Origin: CAVOBC01 sp963693635
GTDB lineage: Bacteria; Pseudomonadota; Gammaproteobacteria; Pseudomonadales; Azotimanducaceae
DNA length: 14,478 nt
NCBI GenBank assembly: GCA_963693635.1
Contig: CAVOBC010000089.1
Coordinates: 1 to 14,478, forward strand
Reading direction: 5' to 3'
Part shown: positions 6,534 through 13,309 of the stretch, piece by piece
Layout of the letters: each line of letters begins with the position of its first letter
Position numbering within the stretch: the stretch's first letter is position 1
Made by a program: the position numbers and the translations under genes
Notes under the pieces: generated by a model
The model's database searches: none
What the model saw: only the letters and a program-made list of their open reading frames with translations
What the model was told of the DNA's origin: nothing

Positions 6534-7223
6534 ATGTTCATCGAGATAGTCGAGTATCGCTGCGCATCTGACGCAGAGCGGGCCACTGTAGCGTCGTGGC
6601 TGGAAGCGGCGATCCCTGCGCTCAACCGTTTCGGTGTCGATCCGGTCGGGGCATTTGTGCCGGTCGATGAGCCTGCGGATGCGACGCCTGATGAGACTCC
6701 TGATAAGACGAAAGGTGCGAAGAGGGCGCTGTACGTGGTCATGCCGCACGAGACCCTCTATTCGGTGGCTTCGGTGCGCGATCAGCTAGCGAACGAGGCG
6801 TCCTTGCAGGGTGTAGAGGTCAATCTGACGAGCAGCCTCCTGCGCCCGTTCGCAGGTGCACCGACGCTTGAGAGGCCCGCCACCGGAGCGGACCGGCGTT
6901 TCCAATTGCGCATCTACGAGAGTCCAAGTGTCGTCACGGGGCAGAAAAAGATTGAGATGTTTCACAACGGTGAGCTCGACATTTTTGAGCAAGTGGGCTT
7001 GACCGCGAACTTCTTCGGCGAGTGCATCGCGGGTCCGCGCCAACCTAACCTGACGTACCTGCTGTCCTTTGAGTCGACTGCTGACCAGCGGGCCGCGTGG
7101 GGCCGCTTCATCGCGGATCCGGCATGGAAAGCGCTGTCGAGCAAACCCGAGTACCTGGACGATGTGCTGATCCGGCACATCACCAACATCGAACTGAAAC
7201 CGCTGGCGGCATCCCAGCTATAG
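6534..7223 (+). CDS. NIPSNAP-family protein
   Basis: A 229-residue protein with a C-terminal NIPSNAP domain (PF07978, a ferredoxin-like alpha/beta barrel) at about 122-224. The signature stretches are FQLRIYESPS, KIEMFHNGELDIFEQVGL, FFGECIAGPRQPNLTYLLSF and ADPAWKALSSKPEY, ending with ITNIELKPL. The N-terminal half (1-100) resembles a second, diverged copy of the same fold, as in other two-domain bacterial NIPSNAPs, with an acidic Pro/Thr/Asp-rich insertion at 44-60. Biochemical role is unknown; bacterial members often sit beside catabolic enzymes. No signal peptide. AGGAGA lies six bases before the ATG, and the cyclase gene stops 13 bases upstream. Confidence 0.9.
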   Translation: MFIEIVEYRCASDAERATVASWLEAAIPALNRFGVDPVGAFVPVDEPADATPDETPDKTKGAKRALYVVMPHETLYSVASVRDQLANEASLQGVEVNLTSSLLRPFAGAPTLERPATGADRRFQLRIYESPSVVTGQKKIEMFHNGELDIFEQVGLTANFFGECIAGPRQPNLTYLLSFESTADQRAAWGRFIADPAWKALSSKPEYLDDVLIRHITNIELKPLAASQL

Positions 7224-7224
7224 C

Positions 7225-7240
7225 GGTCGATCTTTCGACC
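7225..7240 (+). terminator. small hairpin between NIPSNAP and serine hydrolase genes
   Basis: GGTCGA (7225-7230) and TCGACC (7235-7240) form a perfect 6-base stem with a TCTT loop, followed by ACTTTT. It starts two bases after the NIPSNAP stop codon. The short T-tract makes it at best a weak terminator; it may partly separate expression of the last gene or stabilise the upstream mRNA end. Confidence 0.35.
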
Positions 7241-7267
7241 ACTTTTCGCCAACTCAGGAGAGTACCG

Positions 7268-8407
7268 ATGGAGATTCATGGATCCTGCGACGAACGTTTT
7301 GCCGAGGTGCGTGAGCTCTTCGCACGAAATTTCGCTGAGGAAGGCGATGTCGGCGCGAGCTTTGCGGCCACGGTTGAGGGCGAATTCGTTGTCGATCTCT
7401 GGGGTGGTCACGCGGATGCGGCGAAAACCCGCGCGTGGGAGCAAGACACTATCGTCAACGTCTATTCTACGACCAAGACCATGTCGTTCATCTGTGCATT
7501 GGTACTTGCCGATCGTGGTCAACTTGATTTCAACGCAAAGGTGACCGACTACTGGCCCGAGTGGGGTCAAAACGGCAAGGGAGCGACCGAGGTACGCCAC
7601 TTCATGAGCCACTCGGCGGCCGTACCCGGATTCGACCCGGCACTGGGGTCTGCCGCAGAACTATATGATTGGGATCTTTGTGCGGGAAACTTGGCAGCCC
7701 AGGCCCCCTGGTGGGAGATTGGCAGTCAAAGCGGTTATCACGCCATTACACAGGGCTACCTGATCGGTGAGGTCATCAGGCGGATATCCGGCAAATCCAT
7801 CGGCCAGTTCTTTCGGGAGGAGATCGCGGGTCCGCTGGGCGCGGACTTCCACATCGGCATGGACGACAGTGTCTTTCCCCGGGTCGCGGAGATGATTCCG
7901 GCATCGGCACCGGCGACGGAAGCGGCTCCACCTGCGATGGATCCAAAGTCGATCATTGGCCGCGTGTTTTCAAGTGCACCGGCGGATACCGACGCAGTCA
8001 ACACGCCGGAATGGCGACGAGCCGAGATTCCGGCTGCCGGCGGCCATGGGAATGCGCGGGCTGTCGTGCGCGCCCAAACGCCGCTTGCTAATCGGGGCAG
8101 CGCGTTCGGTGTTGACCTGCTCTCTGCCGAGGGTTGCGCCCGCATTCAGGAGGAACAGACTAACGGTTCTGATGCTGTCTTGATGTTGCCGCTGCGATTT
8201 GGATTGGGCTATGCCTTCCCCAATGAGGCGATGCCCATGTCACCTAACAAAGATGCGATGTTTTGGGGTGGAGCGGGCGGTTCAACGATCGTTGTCGACC
8301 AACCAGCGCGGGTCTGTCTGTCCTACGTCATGAATCAGATGAAGGCAGGTATTGTCGGTGACGTGCGTGGCGGCAGGCTGGGCAAGGCATTCTACGACGC
8401 GCTCTGA
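7268..8407 (+). CDS. serine hydrolase, class C beta-lactamase / EstB-like family
   Basis: A 379-residue member of the beta-lactamase family (PF00144), probably an esterase rather than a true beta-lactamase. The nucleophile motif SxxK is STTK (Ser67-Lys70), the second catalytic Tyr is probably Tyr157 in SGYHAI, and the third box is WGGAGGS (333-339), resembling the WGG box of EstB-type esterases. Other family features are FSTTK-like NVYSTTK, LADRGQLDFNAKVTDYWPE, LMSH-like HFMSHSA and GHGNAR (259-264). There is no signal peptide, unlike periplasmic beta-lactamases, which supports a cytoplasmic esterase or lactonase role. The start at 7268 follows CAGGAG by about ten bases; an open frame runs further upstream but overlaps the NIPSNAP gene. 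It is the last gene of the run and converges on the GFA-like gene 31 bases away. Confidence 0.92.
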   Translation: MEIHGSCDERFAEVRELFARNFAEEGDVGASFAATVEGEFVVDLWGGHADAAKTRAWEQDTIVNVYSTTKTMSFICALVLADRGQLDFNAKVTDYWPEWGQNGKGATEVRHFMSHSAAVPGFDPALGSAAELYDWDLCAGNLAAQAPWWEIGSQSGYHAITQGYLIGEVIRRISGKSIGQFFREEIAGPLGADFHIGMDDSVFPRVAEMIPASAPATEAAPPAMDPKSIIGRVFSSAPADTDAVNTPEWRRAEIPAAGGHGNARAVVRAQTPLANRGSAFGVDLLSAEGCARIQEEQTNGSDAVLMLPLRFGLGYAFPNEAMPMSPNKDAMFWGGAGGSTIVVDQPARVCLSYVMNQMKAGIVGDVRGGRLGKAFYDAL

Positions 8408-8438
8408 GCGCTTTGACGTCGCAGTTGGATGCGCGGGA

Positions 8439-9032
8439 CTAAGCGGGCGCTGCCGTAACCGCCTCAGCACCAACGACGGGTGTCACGACCGGCAGCCCGG
8501 TTTCGCCGTCAAAAAAGGGATGGCGTTTGCCGTCCCCGCGCAGTCGTGCACCGAGCCCAAGCCACAGGAAGCCCAGTATTCCAGCGATCAGACGCCTGGG
8601 AGCCGGCTTGTCGTCACCCGTCGCCGAGTTTGTGAATACCACGACATCGATGGGCCCGAATGCCGGCGGGATCGCCTCTGTTGGGGTGAGACACGCGCCA
8701 AGCAGGCCGATGAACGGAAAGCGCACACCCAGTGAATTACCAAGGGGTGTATTGCAGCAACGTGCGTAGAATCGATGCAGGCCACCCTCGGTCAGTCGCA
8801 GGCATGCAAGGTAGTTAGCGCCCTTCGTAATGCTGACGTCGCCAGCAGCGACCTGAACGATCTCCGAACCGCCGTGGTCGTCCAGAATGCGTTCGGCATG
8901 GCCGAGTGCGTGGGCAAAGGCCTGGCAATCACGACAATAACAAGCGATGTGGTTGTGCCGGGTGAATGCGGTGGGCGCGAGTTCGGCTTCAAACTCACCG
9001 CAATGGCAGCGGATGCTAACGGGCGCGTTCAT
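8439..9032 (-). CDS. GFA / CENP-V-like zinc-cysteine protein (DUF6151-like)
   Basis: A 197-residue protein of the GFA (glutathione-dependent formaldehyde-activating enzyme-like, CENP-V) superfamily. The zinc ligands follow the family pattern: CHC at 9-11, CYCRDC at 31-36 and a C-terminal CC pair at 92-93 in YARCCNTPLGN. The family name comes from an early formaldehyde-detoxification proposal that does not hold for many members, so no reaction is claimed. A hydrophobic stretch, LIAGILGFLWLGLGA (148-162), may be a membrane or amphipathic helix and sets it apart from short GFA proteins. The start at 9030-9032 has GGGAGAA about six bases upstream. It diverges from the PhyH-like gene across a 147-base gap with a palindrome. 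Confidence 0.85.
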   Translation of the reverse strand: MNAPVSIRCHCGEFEAELAPTAFTRHNHIACYCRDCQAFAHALGHAERILDDHGGSEIVQVAAGDVSITKGANYLACLRLTEGGLHRFYARCCNTPLGNSLGVRFPFIGLLGACLTPTEAIPPAFGPIDVVVFTNSATGDDKPAPRRLIAGILGFLWLGLGARLRGDGKRHPFFDGETGLPVVTPVVGAEAVTAAPA

Positions 9033-9100
9033 GTGATTCTCCCGCCGGGATGGGTTGGCATGACTGGGACGTCTGCCTGCTGGTCAGTCTACTCACTAAT

Positions 9101-9114
9101 CGACGCATGCGTCG
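9101..9114. promoter_or_regulatory. perfect 14-base palindrome, candidate operator
   Basis: CGACGCATGCGTCG is identical to its own reverse complement and lies midway in the 147-base divergent gap between the GFA-like gene and the PhyH-like gene. For the plus-strand gene a possible extended -10, TTGCATAAT, lies at 9142-9150, about 30 bases further on; its -35 region is poor, as expected of an activated promoter. A dimeric regulator bound here could serve both genes. The palindrome is seen directly; the regulator is unknown. Confidence 0.45.
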
Positions 9115-9179
9115 GTCCGATGTGTCTCAACCGGCACTAACTTGCATAATGTGATCTTCAGGAGTGGTGGGCGAGGGCT

Positions 9180-10433
9180 ATGGAAGAAACAGACGCGACG
9201 TTGACCGGGTTGCTGGACGAAGCCGCGGGACTGCGAGCGCGACTTGCGCACGTCGAGGACAAAATCGACCGGCGGGACGTGGTCGACGAATCAAGACAGC
9301 TCGGTCGTTCGCGCGGCTACGCTGTGGCGGCGGACGGCGGTGTCGCGTCGATTAGCAAAGCCGCGACCTTGCTTGATCGATACGGATTTTGTGTCGTCGA
9401 CGGCGTCATCCCGGCCCCGGTTGTGAATGCAATACGGGAAGAGGCTGACGCGGCTGAGACCCGGGTCGTCGCCAATCAAGATGCGGTTAAATCGCTCATG
9501 GAGGCGGCGTCCGCGCGCGGCGTTGATGCAGAGGCACAACTACACGGCGACCCCGCCGATCTCCCGGCGGAACTTCGGGCCGCAAGACGGCGCGGCATCC
9601 CGGCGAAGCTGGTCAACGACATCGTTTGGCTGCCGCAGTATGCGCAGCACCTCGCACACCCGGTCACCATCGGTATCGCGCGGCAGGTGCTCGACGATCA
9701 TCTGCGAATCGCACAACTGCATCTTCGTCCGATTGCTGCGGATGTGGACGGCGCGCCCGGCGGGTTCGGCCCCGCTCGATTTCGTGGGCGTGCGGATACC
9801 CGCGAATGGCACACGGACTGGCCGCACGACCTGTCTGCCTACGGCGCTGGAGACCCGCGCCAGAATGCGGGGTGTATCCGGCAACCGTTTCCGGATGTTG
9901 CCATGTGTCTCGTCATGATCTGGTATCTGACCGACGTGGATGAAGATAACGCGGGTACCTGGGTCGTCCCCGGGTCGCATCGTGATCCACGAAATCCACG
10001 TGGGCCGGCCGATGGGATCAATGTAACCTCGCCGATTCCGGGGGATATGCAGGTGCGTGCAAAGGCGGGTTCTGTTTTCATCCAGGATTCCCGCACCTGG
10101 CACGCCTCGGCGATGCACAACTTCGGTGGCAGACGGGTTGCCATCGTTAATCGCTGGTGCCCGTGGTGGCTGGCGGTCGATGACTATGCACCGGGCGGCG
10201 TCCTCAACACCGTCTGCAGACCGATCACGCTCGCCGAATACCGGGCGCTCCCGCATGCGCTGCAACCGTTCATGTCGCATCTTTGCCCCGAGGTCGAGGA
10301 CTCCCTGCAACAACCGGTATTGGATCGTGCCAGGGCGGCCGGCCTGCGTAATCGTTGGGGTTTTGAACAACTCAGGACGAATCCGGAGGGGGTCGCCGAC
10401 GGTAACGCGCACATTAGGGTCCCGCTTCGCTAA
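9180..10433 (+). CDS. phytanoyl-CoA dioxygenase (PhyH)-family oxygenase
   Basis: A 417-residue Fe(II)/2-oxoglutarate-dependent oxygenase of the PhyH family (PF05721), expected to hydroxylate an aliphatic substrate. The facial triad is visible: His211 and Asp213 in WHTDW, and His308 in DSRTWHAS. An arginine for the 2-oxoglutarate carboxylate follows at 318-319 (GGRRVAIVNRW). Also typical are DRYGFCVVDGVI (66-77), the oxygenase start of the fold, and GTWVVPGSHR (259-268). Residues 1-60 form an extra N-terminal part with a probable short coiled coil (LTGLLDEAAGLRARLAHVED). The start ATG has GAGGG very close (two bases) and a stronger AGGAG 15 bases away; no other in-frame start fits. It converges on the ABC operon with a 23-base gap. 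The substrate is not deducible. Confidence 0.9.
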   Translation: MEETDATLTGLLDEAAGLRARLAHVEDKIDRRDVVDESRQLGRSRGYAVAADGGVASISKAATLLDRYGFCVVDGVIPAPVVNAIREEADAAETRVVANQDAVKSLMEAASARGVDAEAQLHGDPADLPAELRAARRRGIPAKLVNDIVWLPQYAQHLAHPVTIGIARQVLDDHLRIAQLHLRPIAADVDGAPGGFGPARFRGRADTREWHTDWPHDLSAYGAGDPRQNAGCIRQPFPDVAMCLVMIWYLTDVDEDNAGTWVVPGSHRDPRNPRGPADGINVTSPIPGDMQVRAKAGSVFIQDSRTWHASAMHNFGGRRVAIVNRWCPWWLAVDDYAPGGVLNTVCRPITLAEYRALPHALQPFMSHLCPEVEDSLQQPVLDRARAAGLRNRWGFEQLRTNPEGVADGNAHIRVPLR

Positions 10434-10435
10434 CG

Positions 10436-10451
10436 GTCCCATTTTTGGGAC
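10436..10451. terminator. small hairpin between convergent genes
   Basis: GTCCCA (10436-10441) and TGGGAC (10446-10451) form a perfect 6-base stem with a TTTT loop. It fills most of the 23 bases between the stop codons of the PhyH-like gene and the convergent permease gene. No T-run follows on either strand, so it is at most a weak two-way terminator. Confidence 0.4.
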
Positions 10452-10456
10452 AAAGA

Positions 10457-12223
10457 CTAGCCCGAGCGGAACAACTCGCCCATTTTTTTGCCGAGAATCA
10501 TCGACGCGCCAAGGATACACGCGGCGAGGATCAGCATCCCGATCATGCCGAGCGCAGAGGCGATGAATTCGCCCGTGCCGTGTTCCAGAAAGAGCGCATA
10601 GATCGCCTTGGTCATCGGGTAGAACTTGTCCTTCATCGCCAGGATCAGGCTGTCCGACACGTCCAGCATCGCGTACGCGAAGCAGAGCAGACCGCCCGCG
10701 ACGAGGTTGGCGAAGACAAGCGGCATGATGATCTTGCGAATGGTGTAGAAGCGGGAGGCGCCAAAGGTGGCGGACGCCTCTTCAAGTGCGACGTTCGTTT
10801 GCTGCAGGCCGGCCGCCGCCGAGCGGACCATGAATGGCAGTCGACGGATAGCGTAGGCGATGATCAGCAGGGGAATGGGGTTGTCGAGCGGGTCGAGGAA
10901 CGTACCGGTGTAAGTCACGACGTAGCCGAACGCGAGCACGATTCCCGGCAGGGCGAGCGGCACCATAACCAGCGAGTCCAGCAGGTTAGCCATGGGGATC
11001 AGTTTGCGGACCACCACGTATGCGATGAGCAGGCCGAGGACAACGTCCAACAACATGGATGCGGTGGAGAGCAGCATGCTGTTCCTGATGCCGGTAAAGG
11101 CTAGTTCGGTCTCCAGAATGGCAAGGTAGTACTTGATGGTGTAGTGCTCGGGCATCGGCGTCATGAACCATTTGTCGCCGACGCTGACGACCATCACCGA
11201 GAAATGCGGGACGAGGGCGATCACGACGGTTGTCAGCAGTAGCAGATAAATGCCGAGCGTGCCTAGCGGCGATGGTCTGCGGATGCCGCTCGTGACGTGG
11301 CCGCGGGCCATCATTTCGTACTTCTTGCCGCCCATCAGCAATTTTGAGCCAAGGAAGATGCCAACCGTGAGCACGATCACAAAGAAGACGAGCGCAAAGC
11401 CCACGGGGTTCTCGTTAACGTCCGTCACGAGCGTGAAAATGCGCACCGGCATGGTCGCCTCGTATCCGACGAGGAGCGGTGTGCCAAGGTCGGTCAGGGC
11501 CCAGATGAAGACGATGATCGCACCGGCGAAGTATCCGGGGCGTGCGAGCGGCCAGACGATGTCCTTGAGAATTCGCCAGCGCTTAACCCCAAGGGTATTG
11601 GCCATCTCCTCGAGGCTCGGGTCGATGTTAGCGAGCGCGGCGGTCAGGTTGAGGTACATGATCGGATAGAGGTGCAGCACCTCGAGGATGACGACCGCCC
11701 AAAACACATTGCCCTCGCCGAGCCACTCGATCGGTCGGTCGATCCAGCCCCAGTCCATGAACTGGAGGTTCACCGAACCGTGGCGAGCGAAGAAGCGCAG
11801 GATGCCGATTGCACCCACGAAAGGTGGCATCACCATTGGCACCAGCAGCAAGCCCGACAAGAGTGTCTTGCCGCGGAATTCGTAGCGCGCATTGACGATG
11901 GCGAGCGGCAGGGCGAGCAGCGTCGTCAATATCGTGGTCGCGATCCCAATCGCGAGGCTGTTCCAGATAGAGGTCATCTGCAGATCGTTTGCAAACAGCA
12001 GGCGAAAATAGGCGAGTGTGAAGGTGTCCCCATTGTAGAACGCCTTGGTGACAATGACGCCGACTGGAATGACGAGAAAGAAGAGCAAAATCGCAAGCGT
12101 GAAGGCGATGGTGCCGTAGCCGACCGCAGTTGCGATGATTCGGTTGACCCGGCCAGAATCTTCGGCGCCGCCGATGGTTGAGTTCACGCTTCGTCCTGGC
12201 TCAGGTGCCGGAGGAGAGGTCAT
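10457..12223 (-). CDS. ABC transporter permease, iron(III)-type, fused double unit
   Basis: Inner-membrane permease of about 588 residues made of two homologous halves, as in FbpB/SfuB-type iron importers. Each half carries a cytoplasmic EAA loop that docks on the ATPase: LEEMANTLGVKRWRILKDIV...P in the first half and LEEASATFGASRFYTIRKII...P in the second. About twelve hydrophobic segments are evident (for example the stretch from IATAVGYGTIAF onward and LIPMANLLDSLVMVPLALPG). It is the third gene of the operon. The start is uncertain: ATG at 12221-12223 overlaps the ATPase gene by 23 bases and has a poor ribosome-binding site, while GTG at 12185-12187 lies 13 bases past the ATPase stop with AGGA six to seven bases upstream. 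The substrate may be ferric iron, but related systems carry other small anions or organic ligands. Confidence 0.9.
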   Translation of the reverse strand: MTSPPAPEPGRSVNSTIGGAEDSGRVNRIIATAVGYGTIAFTLAILLFFLVIPVGVIVTKAFYNGDTFTLAYFRLLFANDLQMTSIWNSLAIGIATTILTTLLALPLAIVNARYEFRGKTLLSGLLLVPMVMPPFVGAIGILRFFARHGSVNLQFMDWGWIDRPIEWLGEGNVFWAVVILEVLHLYPIMYLNLTAALANIDPSLEEMANTLGVKRWRILKDIVWPLARPGYFAGAIIVFIWALTDLGTPLLVGYEATMPVRIFTLVTDVNENPVGFALVFFVIVLTVGIFLGSKLLMGGKKYEMMARGHVTSGIRRPSPLGTLGIYLLLLTTVVIALVPHFSVMVVSVGDKWFMTPMPEHYTIKYYLAILETELAFTGIRNSMLLSTASMLLDVVLGLLIAYVVVRKLIPMANLLDSLVMVPLALPGIVLAFGYVVTYTGTFLDPLDNPIPLLIIAYAIRRLPFMVRSAAAGLQQTNVALEEASATFGASRFYTIRKIIMPLVFANLVAGGLLCFAYAMLDVSDSLILAMKDKFYPMTKAIYALFLEHGTGEFIASALGMIGMLILAACILGASMILGKKMGELFRSG

Positions 12224-13307
12224 GTTCCGGTTGGAACATACGCAGGGCCGATGGCCGGACCGAACACCGCACGATGTCGTCGGGGGCGAGGTGGTGCGCC
12301 TCAACATTGAACAGGCTGGCTTTCAGTTCGGTGTCTGCGTCGTCACCCAGTCGCAGATGCTCGGTGTCGCCCAGATAGGTGAGGTGTTTCAATCTCAGGG
12401 TAAAGCCATTGACGGGATTGCCCAGCGAGGATGTCGTTGCGGGTGTGTCGTCATCAAGGTGCACGACTACCGACTCCGGCCTGACGGACAGGGTCACGGC
12501 GTCACCCGCGGCAAAGTCCTCGCCAACTTCGTCGAGTGCCCACTCGCCCAAGGCAGTTTCGACCCGCCTGTCGCCGAGGTAGGTCCCTGCGATCAGATTA
12601 GTCTCGCCGATGAATCCAGCGACAAACGGTGTCGCTGGTTTCCAGTACAGTTGACGCGGCGAATCGGTCTGCACGATCTGACCGGCTCGCTGAATTGAAA
12701 CTGCGGTGCCCATGGACAGTGCTTCTTTCTGATCGTGGGTCACGTAGACGGTCGTGATCCCTGTTTGCTGGTGGATGCTCGTGATGTTGTCACGCATTTC
12801 AAGGCGCAGCTTGGCGTCGAGGTTGGATAAGGGTTCATCGAGCAACAGCACGTTGGGCCGGATGGCCATGGCACGTGCCAGTGCGACCCGTTGTTGCTGG
12901 CCGCCCGAGAGTTGGCCCGGCAAGCGTGTTGCGAATGGCTCGAGCCGGGTGTACCCGAGCACGTCGCGCACCCGATCACTCACTTCGCTGCGCGATAGTT
13001 TGCGCAGCTTCAATCCATACTCGACGTTCTGCGTCACCGTCATGTGTGGCCACAGTGCGTAGTTCTGGAAGACCATGCCGATGCCGCGATCCGCCGAGTC
13101 GACTTTGGTCACGTCCTGGTCGTCGAACAGGATGCGCCCCTGCGTGAGCGTTTCGAGACCGGCCAGCAGCCGCAGCGTCGTGGTCTTGCCGCAGCCAGAG
13201 GGCCCGAGCAGGAAATGCAGCGCCCCATCCTCAATCGTTAAACTGAGATCACGGACGGCCGTAAAGTCGCCGTACTTTTTGGTGACGCCTTCGAAGGTGA
13301 CTCGCAT
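12201..13307 (-). CDS. ABC transporter ATP-binding protein, FbpC/PotA-like
   Basis: Cytoplasmic ATPase of 368 residues powering the importer. Motifs in order: Walker A GPSGCGKT (35-42), Q-loop Gln81 in VFQNYALWPHMTV, signature LSGGQQQR (133-140), Walker B VLLLDEP (153-159), D-loop SNLDA, switch His191 in VYVTHDQKEA. A C-terminal part (about 240-368) has the TOBE-like accessory domain with VTLSVRPESV and VRCSVRPSALRM. The start ATG 13305-13307 is two bases after the TAA of the solute-binding protein gene, with only a weak ribosome-binding site, so translation is probably coupled. It resembles FbpC of iron(III) importers and also PotA/UgpC-type ATPases; the neighbouring genes favour the iron type. 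Confidence 0.93.
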   Translation of the reverse strand: MRVTFEGVTKKYGDFTAVRDLSLTIEDGALHFLLGPSGCGKTTTLRLLAGLETLTQGRILFDDQDVTKVDSADRGIGMVFQNYALWPHMTVTQNVEYGLKLRKLSRSEVSDRVRDVLGYTRLEPFATRLPGQLSGGQQQRVALARAMAIRPNVLLLDEPLSNLDAKLRLEMRDNITSIHQQTGITTVYVTHDQKEALSMGTAVSIQRAGQIVQTDSPRQLYWKPATPFVAGFIGETNLIAGTYLGDRRVETALGEWALDEVGEDFAAGDAVTLSVRPESVVVHLDDDTPATTSSLGNPVNGFTLRLKHLTYLGDTEHLRLGDDADTELKASLFNVEAHHLAPDDIVRCSVRPSALRMFQPEHDLSSGT

Positions 13308-13309
13308 GG

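Noticed and set aside
7268..8407. True beta-lactamase resistance gene
   Set aside because: No signal peptide, and the third box is WGGAGGS rather than a KTG triad, as in EstB-like esterases; its neighbours are catabolic-type enzymes.
11672..12181. 169-residue plus-strand ORF, and a similar one at 10445-11104, opposite the permease gene
   Set aside because: Both are antisense to a well-supported membrane permease; their Gln/Arg/Glu-rich composition is what the complement of hydrophobic codons yields.
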